Numbered from the stretch's first letter, positions 1-11,935 are shown. The stretch: 64,000 nucleotides of DNA from Prorocentrum cordatum (GCA_963575745.1 CAUYUJ010018712.1:62001-126000), one strand, 5' to 3'. Program-made: numbers and translations. Notes: generated by a model not told the origin, from the sequence alone.

Positions 1-25
1 CTTTGGACCCCAGGGCGGTCGCAAT

Positions 26-823
26 CTAATCGGCGCGGGGCCTCGGGGCAGAAACGCCAGCCTGATCATCTACAGAAGCTGCGTTCGCGGCGAACCAGGC
101 CGACCCGCGCGCAGGGCCCGCGCCGTCCACGACGCCTCCTTTTACCGGCTTCTGGAGGGCGGCCTTCTCTAGGACTTTCAAGAACTGCAGCGCGCAACAG
201 GGGCTGGATGGGCGCAGGCGTAGCAGAGCGCGGGACATGTCGCCGCCCCGTTCGTCCGGACAGGGGCCGCGGGGCTTTTCGCAGGCCGCCTGATTCGCCG
301 AAGGGTCAAAGCCGCGGCAGACATTGGGCCCGAGACAGACTTCCAGCATAATCTGGCCAACTTGGCCAGGTCTCTGAATACCGTCTATTACAGAAGCTGC
401 GTTCGCGGCGAACCAGGCCGACCCGCGCGCAGGGCCCGCGCCGTCCACGACGCCTCCTTTTACCGGCTTCTGGAGGGCGGCCTTCTCTAGGACTTTCAAG
501 AACTGCAGCGCGCAACAGGGGCTGGATGGGCGCAGGCGTAGCAGAGCGCGGGACATGTCGCCGCCCCGTTCGTCCGGACAGGGGCCGCGGGGCTTTTCGC
601 AGGCCGCCTGATTCGCCGAAGGGTCAAAGCCGCGGCAGACATTGGGCCCGAGACAGACTTCCAGCATAATCTGGCCAACTTGGCCAGGTCTCTGAATACC
701 GTCTATTGCACAAAGGAAGCCAGCCCAGGCCAGCTCGGAAAAGCTCAGACCTTTGAGGCTCAAACCTCCCTGCAGCACCCTGGGATGGGCGAAATCTGAA
801 GAAACAAATGGCACGTGTGCCAT
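26..823 (-). CDS. Hypothetical protein with an in-frame duplicated 106-residue segment
   Basis: I do not recognise this protein. The minus-strand frame is open from an ATG at 823 (MAHVPFVSS) to a TAG at 26, 265 residues. It contains the same 106-residue segment twice, each copy with the Cys-bearing stretches VCLGPNVCRGFDPSANQ and SSPCCALQFLKVLEKAAL, then ends in a short unique tail. The duplication is 318 bp, a multiple of three, so the frame survives it, which is the main reason to suspect coding. The frame also stays open upstream through the GC-rich satellite, so openness alone means little. It could equally be a noncoding repeat. Confidence 0.3.
   Translation of the reverse strand: MAHVPFVSSDFAHPRVLQGGLSLKGLSFSELAWAGFLCAIDGIQRPGQVGQIMLEVCLGPNVCRGFDPSANQAACEKPRGPCPDERGGDMSRALLRLRPSSPCCALQFLKVLEKAALQKPVKGGVVDGAGPARGSAWFAANAASVIDGIQRPGQVGQIMLEVCLGPNVCRGFDPSANQAACEKPRGPCPDERGGDMSRALLRLRPSSPCCALQFLKVLEKAALQKPVKGGVVDGAGPARGSAWFAANAASVDDQAGVSAPRPRAD
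72..707. repeat. 318-bp tandem duplication, two copies
   Basis: Two adjacent copies, about 72-389 and 390-707, match base for base by eye. The right edge diverges at 708, where copy one runs on into copy two and copy two runs into unique sequence. Confidence 0.9.
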
Positions 824-867
824 GGCTCTTGCACAAAAAGGAAGGGGAAGGAGGAGGATGTGGAGGA

Positions 868-2640
868 GGAGGGGGGGGGGAGAGGACGGTCGGGGCGGAG
901 GGGGCACTGGGCGGGCGCTGGAAACGCAGGGGGGCGCTGAGACGGCGCGGGGGGGGGAGGGGGAGCGGGGGAGGGGGGGTGCGGTGCCGACATAAAAATG
1001 GTCGGGGCGGAGGGGGGGGCTGGGCCGCGCGCTGGCGCCGCGGGGGGGGCGCTGAGACGGCGCGGGGAGGGGGCGGAGCGGGGGGGGGGTGCGGTGCCGA
1101 AATAAAAGGGTCGGGGCGGAGGGGGCGCTGGCAGGCGCTGGAGCCGCGCGAGGGCGCGGGGCGGAGCGGGAGGGGGAGGGGGCGCTCGGGGCGGAAGGGG
1201 GCACAGGGCTAGCGCCGGAGCCGCGCGGGGGCGCTGAGACGGCGCGGGGGAGGGGGCGGAGCGGGGGGGGGTGCGGTGCCGAAATAAAGTGGTCGGGGCG
1301 GAGGGGGCGCTGGGCGGGCGCCGGAGCCGCGGGGGGCGCTGAGACGGCGCGGGGGAGGGGGCGGAGCGGGGAGGGGGGGTGCGGTGCCGAAATAAAGTGG
1401 TCGGGCGGAGGGGGCACTGGGCGGGCGCTGGAGCCGCGGGGGGCGCTGAGACGGCGCGGGGGAGGGGGCGGAGCGAGGGGGGGGTGCGGTGCCGAAATAA
1501 AGTGGTCGGGGCGAGGGGAGCGCTGGGCGGGCGCTGGAAGCCGCGGGGGGCGCTGAGACGGCGCGGTGGAGGGGCGGAGCGGGGGGGGGGGGGGTGCGGC
1601 GCCGAAATAAAAATGGTCGGGGCGGAGGGGGCGCTGGGCGGGCGCTGGAGCCGCGGGGGGGCGCTGAGACGGCGCGGGGGAGGGGGCGGAGCGGGGGGGG
1701 TGTGGGGGGCGGTGCGGACGGGGGGTGGGTGCGGTGCCGAAATAAAGTGGTCGGGGCGGAGGGGGCACTGGGCGGGCGCTGGAGCCGCGGGGGGGCGCTG
1801 AGACGGCGCGGGGGAGGGGGCGGAGCGGGGGGGGGGGTGCGGTGCCGAAATAAAGTGGTCGGGGCGGAGGGGGCACTGGGCGGGCGCTGGAGCCGCGGGG
1901 GGGGGCGCTGAGACGGCGCGGGGGAGGGGGCGGAGCGGGGGGGGGGGTGCGGTGCCGAAATAAAGTGGTCGGGGCGGAGGGGGCACTGGGCGGGCGCTGG
2001 AGCCGCGGGGGGGCGCTGAGACGGCGCGGGGGAGGGGGCGGAGCGGGGAGGGGGGGTGCGGTGCCGAAATAAAGTGGTCGGGCGGAGGGGGCACTGGGCG
2101 GGCGCTGGAGCCGCAGGGGCGCTGAAGACGGCGCGGGGGAGGGGGCGGTGCCGAAATAAAGTGGTCGTGGCGGAGGGGGCACTGGGCGGGCGCTGGAGCC
2201 GCGGGGGGCGCTGAGACGGCGCGGGGGAGGGGGCGGAGCGGGGAGGGGGGGTGCGGTGCCGAAATAAAGTGGTCGGGGCGGAGGAGGCACTGGGCGGGCG
2301 CTGGAGCCGCGGGGGGGCGCTGAGACGGCGCGGGGGAGGGGGCGGAGCGGGGGGGGGTGCGGTGCCGAAATAAAGTGGTCGAGGCGGAGGGGGCACTGGG
2401 CGGGCGCTGGAGCCGCGGGGGCGCTGAGACGGCGCGGGGGAGGGGGCGGAGCGGGGGGGGGGGTGCGCGTGCCGAAATAAAGTGGTCGGGGCGGAGGGGG
2501 CGCTGGGCGGGCGCTGGAGCCGCGGGAGGGCGCTGAGACGGAGGGGGCGCATGATGATGATGATGTGGATGATGATGCTGATGATGATGATGGTGATTAT
2601 GATGGGGGGGGGGGGGGTGCGGTGCCGAAATAAAGTGGTC
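868..2640. repeat. GC-rich satellite, period about 108 bp, about 15 monomers
   Basis: Each monomer carries GCCGAAATAAAGTGGTCGG followed by a run of G-rich text (GGCGGGCGCTGGAGCCGCG, GCTGAGACGGCGCGGGGGAG). The GCCGAAATAAA landmark recurs at about 986, 1098, 1278, 1388, 1492, 1600, 1737, 1845, 1953, 2063, 2150, 2258, 2364, 2471 and 2627. Monomers differ mainly in G-run length. An ATG/GAT microsatellite (about 2548-2602) interrupts the last monomer. Proline-rich frames on the minus strand come from this array and are not genes. Confidence 0.92.
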
Positions 2641-3440
2641 GGAGCTCTAGACACCCTGTGCAAGAGAATAAAAACCAAGCAGGACCCCCCCCCGAGAGAC
2701 TGAGCGCGGCGAGAGATCCGCCCCTGCCAAGCAAGAAACAAACACATTGAAGCGTTTCCTACCGAAGTCGGCACGCGAGGCCTCGAGGTGCCACGTCTGC
2801 ATTTGAAGCGATCTTCTGAAGGCCCTCTGGACCGCTGTCTTCGTTCCCCCCGACCTGATGCTAGCGCCCGCCGAGCCATCCACGCCGATCCGCAGTGGCC
2901 TTGCCCGGGACAGGGCAGGAGCAACTAGCAGGCGCCTCGCGAAGGCAATATGATGATCCATCATGGCCGTGCTCGCGCGGAAGGAGGCGGAGGACATGGA
3001 TGCGATGAAGTCTAGGGCGAATTTCCAGGCGCCGATGACGGAGGGACTGACATCATCGACGCGGGCGCTGAAACGGCGAAACCCGTCGAGGAAGAGAGCG
3101 CCATCGCTCGCGCGGGCCCCGGGGCGGCCCGCCCCATTCGGAGATCTGGGAATGCTGTCGGAAGCGCCGGGGGATTGGGCGCGGATCAGGATCGGGGTGG
3201 CGCCGCAGCCTGAAATCGCGCCATGGATGACAGAGAACGGACTGGCAATAGCGCTCGGCCCAAGACGCCCAGGACAGCCTCCAGACAGCCCAAGATGCCG
3301 GCAAGACGCGCCGCGAAGCCACCGATGGTCTGCCCAGCGGGCCCCCGTGGGCCGCCTTCCCTGGGGACTATGCGCTGCAGCGCAATCGCAAACGCTCGTG
3401 CGAGCGAGCTGGAACTGCTGATGGATGCCCATGCGTCGTA
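2640..3440 (-). pseudogene. Possible LINE reverse-transcriptase remnant
   Basis: The minus-strand frame contains stretches such as FSVIHGAISGCGATPILI and DGFRRFSARVDDVSPSV. These loosely recall the palm region of the LINE reverse transcriptases found elsewhere in this window, where a short helix precedes the metal-binding DD. No complete motif set is visible and the opposite strand is also open, so this is a weak call made mainly from context. Confidence 0.25.
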
Positions 3441-5630
3441 GGGCTTCGGAACCGTTTGCCTCGCGGTTCTCGAGCGCGCCCCAGGGGGCCGACGCAGCGT
3501 GGGGCCTCCGGCGAACTCCAGATCCCGAGCGAAACGAGTAGTGCCCCCGACGAACTCCAGATCCAGATCCCCGCGGCGCCGATCGCCCCGCGATGCTTTC
3601 CTGCCGAGACGTAGCCCCTGGCGCAATCGGACTTCACATGTCGTGGAAGAGTCGCCCGGCCCCCCCCCCCCGCGCGCAGCTGGGGCGGGGGGGGCGGGGG
3701 GCCTCAACGAGGCGGCGCCCCCCCTATGGCGGGGGAACGGGGAGGGGCTCCAAAGGCGAGGCGGCGCCCTCCAACAATTTTGTTGATGAGAGCAATGGGC
3801 GCTACGCGAAATCAAATAAATATCGCCCAAGCGCGCTCCAAAACGTCCGGGGCCCCGATGGGGGCGGCGGGGCGGTCGGCGCTGCAACGCTGGAAATGCC
3901 CGGCGCGGGGCCCGCCGAAGGAAGTTGCGCCCGTCTCTGCGCGGGCCCCGCTGGAAGCGCAACTTGGCGGAGGGGGCAAAAGAGAGAACGCGCCGCAGCT
4001 AAACCCACTCGCATCCTGGCCAGACAACCCGCGGGGAAAACCGGCGTTCTCGCCAAGGGCGGCGGCGGCGGAGGGGGCCCAGGTGAGAGGCCCCTTGATG
4101 ACCGAACGGGCATCGTTGGGTCTCCCGTTGCTGAACGCACTCAGTGGGAGACGCTCTCGGACGGGCGCTGAGCCCCGCGGGGCCCCTCAGGACGCCCAAG
4201 AAACACGACTGCCCCCGACCGGGCTCTGAGCGCCTCCCGAAACGAGTCAAGGCGCAGCAGAATTCCCGCGGGCAAGAGCGCGCCCAATCAGAGAAGCTCC
4301 ACAGAGAGCCCCGGCAGGGGACCCCGCAAAGTGGGCGCCCCCGCCCCCGATGCCTGACGCCAGGCCCAGGGGCCTGGAGAGAACGGCGACAGCTTGAAAG
4401 CGAACGGGGGCCCACCTGAGCGCGCGCGGCTGATAGTGGTGGACATGATTGATATCCCCCGTCAAAGCAAGGCACCAGGCGACCTCGGGGCCCGCAGAGG
4501 AGCTCTCGCAGGATCACCTGCGAAGGCCCACGTTGCCCGGGGCCAAGGGGGGAACCGACCGCGCCCGCCGCCGCCGCGCAGCGCTGGCCCAGACCTTGCC
4601 GGCGCATCGCCGCCCGCGGCTGGCCCAGTCCGACGCGGCTCGGCCCGCGGCCCGGGGTGGGGGGGGCGCCGAGCGCACGTGGGCGAGCGCTTTATTATTC
4701 CTTTCCGACCGAGGGGCTGCGCCCCTGGGCCGACCCCCCGCCTTCCGAACCCCGCGGCGATACTTGGCACTCGGACTGCGGCCCCAGGGCCGCGCGGAGG
4801 GGGGGGGGGGCGGGCCTGGAGGTCGGCGCCGGCGCGGGGGGGAGCCGCGGGGCGCATTGGCCCTCCAACAATATGTTTTGTTGCGGATTGGGATTCGCCC
4901 CCTCCTTCTCAGCGCGCCTCAGCCCGCCGTCGCCCAGACGGTTTCGCATTCCGCCCTGTCCTGGAAGGGCCCGGATCCCAACCCAGGAGAAGCTGGGGGG
5001 GCCGAGCCGAGGCGTCGCTCCTGCGGGGGCGGCATTGCGCCGGCCATCCGCGAAGGGGGGGGTGGGATCCTCTACTTCGACAGCTCCTGGAACTGTTCGC
5101 GCGGATGCGTCTTAGACTCCCGCCACTTGGCCGCCGCCGCCGCCGCGGCGGGGCGCCGCCGGCCGGCCGCTCGCGGCGGCCCGGAACGCCCGCGAGGGCG
5201 GGCGGCAACGCCTGCGGCCTCCAGCCCCGGCTTGCGCAGCGGGCCGGCCTGGCGTCGCTCCTCGGCGCCAGCGATGCTCGCCTCGTAAAACCCGACGGCG
5301 ACGTCGTCCTCAACGAGCCGCGCGGTGACTGGCGCGGGCGAGCGCGGCCGCCACCGCGCAGCGCCGGGGCTGCCGGCGCCCGTCACGACGGCTGTCGCAG
5401 TGCACCTCGCGGCCCCGGTCGGCGCGCGGGGCCGCGCCGCCCTGCGCGGGGCGACGGTCGCGGCGCCCCGGCCGCTGGCGCGCGGCCGCGCGGCGTGGCA
5501 GAGCAGCCGCGGCAAGTCTGCGTGGGAATGCGCGGCCGCGGCCGCGGCGCCGGTCCGCCTGGCGCGGATCCTGCCCGGGGCGATATGCTCGTCGCCCGCG
5601 TCGAATGAGATGGCGCCGAGCAGCGCGGCG
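3440..5630. other. GC-rich stretch with no recognisable gene
   Basis: All six frames are long and Arg/Ala/Pro/Gly-rich, as expected at this GC content. I found no motif, repeat array or convincing exon. The 5.1-5.6 kb part may be the 3' tail of the retroelement that follows on the minus strand. Confidence 0.5.
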
Positions 5631-5639
5631 AGCCCGCGT

Positions 5640-7092
5640 CTATTGGCCCGAGCATCGGCTCTCCATGTGGAAGGGCGCGGGGAAGCGGGGCTCGGCCGCC
5701 CGGCGGCGGCAGCGCTGCGCGCAGGCCGCGGCTTCGACCCGCTTGTCGGGCTCGTCGGGCCCGGAGAAGGAGTCAGCGGCGTCGCTTTTCGACGCGGCCC
5801 ACTCGATCCAGACTCCGGTGCCGAGGGCGCCGAGCAGGAGCCGGATAGCGCCGACGATGGCCGCGCTGTCGTCGTCGCCGGCTGCAACGCGGCCGACGCT
5901 TTCCAAGGCGGGAGTGTTGTCTTCGAACAGGGCCGGCCGAGCGCCGCGCACTGCCTCTTGGCGCGTCAGCAGCATGACATGCGCGGCGAGCAGCTCGGAC
6001 CAGGCGTTCCGCTGCCTCCGCGCGGAGAAACTTCGGCCGCCGCTGGTGGGGGACAGCGGCGTGCCCCCGATGGCGCCTGCTCCGGCTTCCATGTCCTAGG
6101 GCCCGTCGACCCATCCAACGACGACGGGGCGGTCTGTGCCGTGGGCGCGCTTCTGGCACAGCGGGCGCCGCAGCAAAGCTTTTTCCACGGTGACAGCGCG
6201 TGAGTAAGGCGGCCAGACCAGCCGCCGGCGCGCGCGGATACTGGCGAGGCGCAAGCGCGGCCGACGCGGCCGAACATCGCCGAGGTGGAGAAGCCCAACT
6301 GCCCGCCCAGCCTGGCAGCGTCGCGCTTGCTGAGGCGTTGTGCTCGTAGGGCGGCGCCCGCGTCGTCGGCCCGAGCGGCGCGGCGCTCGGCGGCGAGGCG
6401 CAGGCCCGCCTGGCGCGGCGTGGAGAGGGCGCCCAGGCCAAGCAGGTCCAGCACGGCCGCCGGGCCTTGGTTCTTGCCGCCCTTCAGCGGGGCCCCGAGC
6501 ATGAAATGCAGCTCTTGGAAAATGCATTCGCGCATGGCGGCCCACCGGGCAGGCGAGGCGCGGTGGAAATCGCCCGCGCGCGCGTTTTGCGGCGCGCTGA
6601 AGATGCGCTGGAGAGGGTAGTTTTCGCTGGCGGCCACTCGCGCGCATCCCCACGGGGCCCCGGTGGCGCCGAACAGGCAAGGCCTAGCGCGCAAGCTCGG
6701 AAGCCGCCCGCGCGCCCGACGCTGTCGCCCCAGACGAGGCAGACCAGCAGCCGCGCGTCGTCGGGGTGCAATGGCCACTGGCGGCGCGCTCGGGCGCGGC
6801 CCCCCTTCGCGATGAGCGGGGCGCCGTCGTCGCAGCGGAAGTTCTCGGCGGTGAAGGGCGCGGCTTCGAGGCGCGAGGCCAGGCCGGCCATGCGCGCGCG
6901 CTCCTGGGTGGCCGCGGCGAGGTTGAGGCCGCTCGCCGTCGCATCGTCGATAGGGCGCACTTTGTAGGAGGCGGCAGATCGGCCTTGAACGCGGGGGAAG
7001 CGGCGCGTCGGTAGCCAGTGGCCGCCGGGCGAAGGGCGCAATGGAGTTCGCGCGCCCATCGGCGCCGATCCGCACCTTCCACGGGCCGTCAA
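5640..7092 (-). pseudogene. Reverse transcriptase-RNase H of a DIRS-like retroelement, decayed
   Basis: Read on the minus strand from 7092, pieces in successive frames line up with a retroelement polyprotein. There is a finger region (VRPIDDATASGLNLAAA), then RRQWPLHPDDARLLVCLVW, then LFGATGAPWGCARVA, then the active-site stretch APQNARAGDFHRASP near 6570. After these come the thumb/connection stretch GQLGFSTSAMFGRVGRA and the RNase H pieces FEDNTPALES and WIEWAASKSDAADSF near 5740. The family normally has YVDD where this copy has RAGD, so the first catalytic Asp is Gly and the enzyme should be dead. Several frame changes confirm decay. The RNase H style (DNT...SK.NAAD) is that of DIRS/Ty3-type elements. 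The exact family is from memory. Confidence 0.7.
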
Positions 7093-8180
7093 GCGCCGGG
7101 GCCCGCAGCAAAGACGGCCCGCTGCTCCTGCTCAGAGCGGATGGCCCACTACATGCGAGCGCTGTGCTGCGGGCGATCAGAACGACCTGATCCCCGAGCG
7201 GAGATCGCAATTCCACGCGAGCCCAATATTCAAACTCGGACTGACATGTATCGACCGTGGAGCGGGGCCGGGAAGAGGCGCCACGGGGGCGCGAAAGGGC
7301 TTCCTGAAGCCCAGAACTTGCACACTCACCGGCTGAGGACTTCACACCAAGGAGATCACCGTGCTCGGCCAGGTCTGAAGACACCGTCCGGGCAGCCTTG
7401 CACCGACTTGGTTCCCTGAGTCAGACCTCCAAACGTAGTGGGGAATCTCTGGTGCTCTGAGAGGTCCCGAAGCAAGTGGCCTATCGCGTGGAGATGAGTT
7501 CCCCGTCTCGTGGCTTCGACTGGCCCTGAAGCCACGGCGACCGCTGGATCTGAATTGAGGCCCCCTTCAAATGATGGCGGAGCCAGGGTTGAGCGCGATG
7601 TAGGAGCCGACGACTTTGGGACGGTTGATCTGGCGCCCAGTCATGCCTTCCGAGCCGCGCCCAAACATAGAGACAGCCGCGGCGGGGATGCCATCTGGAA
7701 GATGAAGCTTGACAGCAAGAGCTCGGCCAGACACACTCGTAGAACCTCCTGGAGGAACCATCTAGGGCCCGGCGCAAACATGTTCCGCGGCGGCGCAACC
7801 TGCGCCCCCCCGCCGGGGCGACGCGCGAAGTGGTTGCCCCCCGCCCGCTGGCGGGGGGCTCCGAAAGGAACCCGATGGCTTTGAGGAGCCCGTGGCAGAA
7901 CTCTGGACTGGCCCCTGGGGGCGGGGCGGGGCTCGCACCCTGGGGTTTTCTAGAAGCAGCAGCTGCAAATAATGAGGAAACGGCTGAGGCTTCACCGCCA
8001 GCGTCAGTCGCAGTGGCATCAGCGGAAGGCCGCAAGGATCGACTGCTTCGCCTCCCGGAGCGGCGCTGTCCTGGGATGTCCTCTTCTTCCAGGACAGCCT
8101 GGCGACGTGAGTATGGCGGTCTGCACGAGCTGCTGAGCAAGAGGCGGGAACTTCGGAGCACAACTCATTAGTGGGGTCAC
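7093..8180. other. No recognisable gene
   Basis: Frames are open on both strands, but none shows protein-like composition or motifs that I trust. Confidence 0.4.
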
Positions 8181-8182
8181 GA

Positions 8183-8855
8183 TCACCAGACGGACAAAAA
8201 AACATGCTTAAGCAACTCCATATGCTCCGTATCCTCGGGAGCCAAGTCGTAGGCTTCCGCGCGAGTGAACAAGTCATCGCCCAGCGAGAACACGAAATCG
8301 TCGCCACCCTCGACCAAAGACTTTGAGGCTGAGGGGCTGGGGCTTGGACTGGGCAGCCTTGTGCCCGCGCTCCAACCCGTCGCGGACCTGGTGGTCCGGC
8401 TCACGGTAAATAGACTCGTAGGCCTCGAGTTCGCCCCGCAAGGAATTGATGTGAACCTAGAGAGCAGGGGCATCCTGCTGCCACTTCTCCAACTTGTCCA
8501 CTTCGCGAGATAGGCGTTTCTCAACTTGTGTGATTTTGGACTGGGCCTGTGCGGCGCTGGTGTGCGGGCTGCAGGTCGACTCGATCTGGGTGCGATCCAT
8601 ACCGTCGATTGCCGCCTTCCCAAGCCCGTACTTTCAAGCAAGGTCAGACTGGTCTTGCTCGGTGGCCAAGGTGATGTGCATCCCCAGCTTCTCGGACGAA
8701 GGCCCGTCGGTACTGAGCTTGTCGTTGGGTGCGAGTGCAGGCCACGACTGCAAAGTAGATCGCCCAGAGACTCCGACTCGTCCCCGAGAAAGAGGCAGCA
8801 TAATGAGATCAACCGCATATTTATGATCATGCCCAGACCACGCAGTGTCGCCAAG
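8183..8855 (-). pseudogene. Remnant of a coiled-coil protein, possibly a LINE ORF1
   Basis: One minus-strand frame reads as a charged helical protein (KITQVEKRLSREVDKLEKW, then INSLRGELEAYESIYREP) but is interrupted by stop codons. The acidic tail LVEGGDDFVFSLGDDLFTR, followed by APEDTEHMELLKHVF, lies in a different frame and ends at 8183. The heptad-like charge pattern suggests a coiled coil. Similar coiled coils occur in LINE first ORFs, and this window is full of LINE debris, but no nucleic-acid-binding motif is visible. Confidence 0.35.
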
Positions 8856-8859
8856 TTAC

Positions 8860-9290
8860 TCGGAGCCGAACGCCCACGGAACTTTAGAGTGCTTGCGCCA
8901 CCATGCGCTGTAGTTGTTGTCGCACATCCACAGCTGCCACAACGCCATAATGTTCTCTGCGTTGGCGGCGGCTTGTCCGCCTAATGGTATCCGATGGCGA
9001 GACGGGGGCAAATCGTGATCCTGAGGGCAAATACCCGGCAAGGGTGTACACACAACGTTTGGCTCGCAACAACAATACCGTTCTGAAGCTAGGTGCTGCA
9101 AACTCATGTCCGCAACGCGGGAACAATGGCGGCAGAGGAAATGTGTGCTCGTGGGTTACAGGCGAGGCTCCCGTTTTATCGACACCCTCCACACACCTCC
9201 CTACCTCCCTCCCCCTCTCCCTCTCTCATGCCCTTCCCTGTCCTAATCGTACTCCTCGTCCACCTACGAAATAATCCTCGCCCTCCTTGT
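8860..9290. other. No recognisable gene
   Basis: Moderate-GC sequence with short frames only. It leads into a pyrimidine-rich tract. Confidence 0.4.
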
Positions 9291-9955
9291 TTTCCTCGTC
9301 CTCTTCCTTTTCGTCCTCCTCCTCCTCCTTCTCCTCCTCCTCCTGATCCTGTAAAGCACAATCTGGAAGCGAACTCTAGCCGACGGGTCTAATTTACGGT
9401 TGCACGGCGGCGACCGTGACGCGGCTCCAGGCGACGCGGGCATCCGTTGCCTTTGGACAGAAACTGCTGCCGCTGCTGCTAATGCTGTTGCTGCTGCTGC
9501 TGCTGCTCATGACCCCTTCTCCTCCGTATTCTCTCTCTCTCTCTCTCTCTCTCCCTTCACCTCCCGTGATGAGAAACACTCATTATCAGCCGGAGCGCGA
9601 AGATGGCCCACAGAAGGCCAAATCGGAAACTCAATACACACGGTCTGGCTCCACGTGACAAAGCCTCCACTCCCTGGAACCTCCTTGCTGCCTCGCATCC
9701 TCATCCGCCTTCTCCTGCCCCTGCATCCGCCTCCTATGACCTGTTATTGTTACCATGGGCCCTACGTCATGCGAATCCTCCTCCTGCTCTTCCTGCTCCT
9801 CCTGCTCCTATTGCTCCTACTGCTCTCTCCTCCTCCTCCTCCTCCTCCTCCTCCTCCTCTTCCTCCTCCTCCTCCTCAATATCCCCCTCCTCCTCCTGCT
9901 CCTCCTCCTCCTCCTCCTGCTCCTCCTCCTCCCTGTGCCTTTGTACTTCGCCTCC
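9180..9955. repeat. Pyrimidine microsatellites: (CTC)n, (CTG)n, (CT)n
   Basis: Interrupted CTC/TCC tracts lie near 9190-9350 and 9775-9955, a CTG tract at about 9462-9510 and a CT tract at about 9530-9555. Poly-Leu, Ser and Pro frames here are low-complexity artefacts. Confidence 0.85.
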
Positions 9956-10374
9956 TCCCCCTCCTCCGGTCGATTGTCCTCCGCCGCCTCCGCTCCGCCC
10001 AATGCCTCTCTGCCTCGAACTCCCCCAACCCGAACGCCTCCATCGCCTCGCGCAGTACGTCCCTGAACCAAGGCTGGTACATGCACGTCGTCTTGCGGAT
10101 GCCGTTCAATCCCGTCACCGCAGGATGGGGGAGCAGTGCTGCGGAGAGGACGAGGCTAGATCGAGGAGCAGGACACACAGGATGGAACGGAGGAGTAGGA
10201 GTAGGAGGAGAATGGGTGAGGAGAGGCAGGGAGAGGCGGAAGCAAACGATAAGGGGAGCGGGCCACCCGTCTGATCAGCGTTTCTTTTCGACATGCTTCA
10301 AATCCGCCGACCCTGTCGGCCTGTGGAAGAGGCTTTGTTGTTTGCCCCATCTTCCTCGTCGTTCCTTTTTCCCG

Positions 10375-10990
10375 TTTCCCTGCAGCGTCGTCGCTTCTGT
10401 CCCTTCCCTACAGCCTTCTCCTCCACTGCGCCCATCGCTTTCTCTCCTGTCCTAAAACCTTTTCCTGAAACGTGTCGGTACAAACCGAAACGGAACAACG
10501 TCGCCTCTGAGTCAAAGGGAAGCCCTTTCCTTTCTTCCCTTCCCCGCCAGGGGGGGGGGGTCCCGAGGGGGGGTCCCGGGGGGGTCCCCGGGGGGGGGGG
10601 TCCTGGGTCAGATACGCCGCCCTCCCGGCGTCGCTTCTGTCTCTTCCCTACAGCCTTCTCATGAATTTCACATACGTTTTTGAAATATTGTGGCGTTCTT
10701 GCCTCTTCCGCTTCCCGACTCGCCAAGACGGCCCAAGAGGCCCCCAAGATCGCCCCGAGACGGCCCAAGAGGCCCCCAAGAGGGTCCCCTAACGGCCGAA
10801 GAGGGCCCCAAGACGGCCCAAGACGCCTCCAAGACGGCCCAAGAAGCCCCCAAGATTGCCCCAAGTCAGCCCAGGAGAGCCCCAAATCGCCCAGGAGGCC
10901 TCCAAGAGTGCCTCGAGACGGCGCAAGAGGAGCCCTGGACGGCCCAAGACGGCCTCAAGAGAGCCCCAGGCTGTTCCAAGAAAGCCTCTG
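10375..10990. repeat. Two short repeat families and G-runs
   Basis: GCGTCGCTTCTGTC with a shared downstream CTTCCCTACAGCCTTCTC occurs at about 10387 and again at about 10628. Between them, 10550-10605 is a series of G-runs separated by TCCC or TCC. From about 10720 to 10985 an imperfect repeat of roughly 30 bp (AAGACGGCCCAAGAGGCCCC) gives the Trp/Gly/Leu-rich frames on the minus strand. Confidence 0.6.
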
Positions 10991-10992
10991 GC

Positions 10993-11146
10993 CTCCTCCT
11001 CCTCCTCCTCTTCTTCTTCTTATTATTATTCCTCCTCCTCCTCCTCCTCCTCCTCCTCCTCCTCCTTCTCCTCGTCCTCCTCCTCCTCCTCCTCCCTCCG
11101 CCTCCTCCTCCTCCTCCTCCTCCTCCTCCTCCTCCTCCTCCTCCTC

Positions 11147-11179
<33 letters not shown>

Positions 11180-11345
11180 TCTGTTGCCCCTCCTCCTGCT
11201 CTCTTCTGCCTCCTTCTCCTCTTGCTTCTCCACCACATCCTTCTCCCCCCTCCTCCTCCCTCATCCACCTCCTCCACCCTTCCTCCTCCCCTCATCCTCC
11301 TCCCCCTGCCCCCCCCCTCGTTTTCATCCTCCTCCCCCTGCCCCC
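10993..11345. repeat. (CCT)n microsatellite and C-rich tract
   Basis: A nearly uninterrupted CCT/TCC array runs from about 10993 to 11175 and is followed by degenerate C-rich text including a duplicated CCCCCTGCCCCCCCCTCG. Confidence 0.85.
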
Positions 11346-11935
11346 CCCCTCGTCGTCGTTCTCAGGGTCGGCGGCACCGGCCGTAAGACCTTCGCAATAA
11401 GCCTTACGCGCGGGCTGTGCCTATCAATTCGGTCTGACATATCCAACACGGAGGCCGCCTCGTCGAATAAGCTGCGTACATTCAAAGTGCGAATAATGTG
11501 TGCCGACACATTCATCGCGACCTCGGAGCGACGATTCTTCAAACAATTTCAGGATCCCTGGACCTTCATACGCAGAATCCGAACAGCAGGCGACGTATCC
11601 TCCCCCTCATCTGGCCCCTGACGCACGCGTGAACTTGACACGAATTGCTTTGCGTTTTGGTGAGCGTGGGGGGCGGGGACCGAACGGGGCTCTTCAACGC
11701 GCCCGGAGTCGGCGTCGTCATCGTCGGCCACAGCGGGCGGGAAGGCGGGGGCGCGCCAGCACGATCCAGGGTTTCGTGCCCGCCGCGCGCTGGGCCGAGG
11801 CGTCCGCCGCCTGCTCCCACTGGCCGTCCTTGGCGGCCCCGGGAGGCAAGCGGTGAAGCAGGCAGAGGAGGGGGGGGACCCCGGGGGGGGGGAGGAGATC
11901 CCTCGTCAGGGAAGAGGTAGGATTGCGGAGCACTC
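11330..11935 (-). pseudogene. Possible minus-strand exon group, unknown protein
   Basis: Three minus-strand stretches in different frames have ordinary protein composition, unlike their surroundings. They are KDGQWEQAADASAQRAAGT (about 11.8 kb), FVSSSRVRQGPDEGEDTSP (about 11.6 kb), and NVSAHIIRTLNVRSLFDEA with VLDMSDRIDRHSPRVRLIA (about 11.4-11.5 kb). They may be exons separated by short introns, or a frameshifted pseudogene. No domain is recognised. Confidence 0.28.

Noticed and set aside
26-2924. Very long proline-rich minus-strand frames (up to 754 residues)
   Set aside because: They arise from the 108-bp G-rich satellite, which has few stops on the complementary strand. Composition tracks the repeat in every frame.
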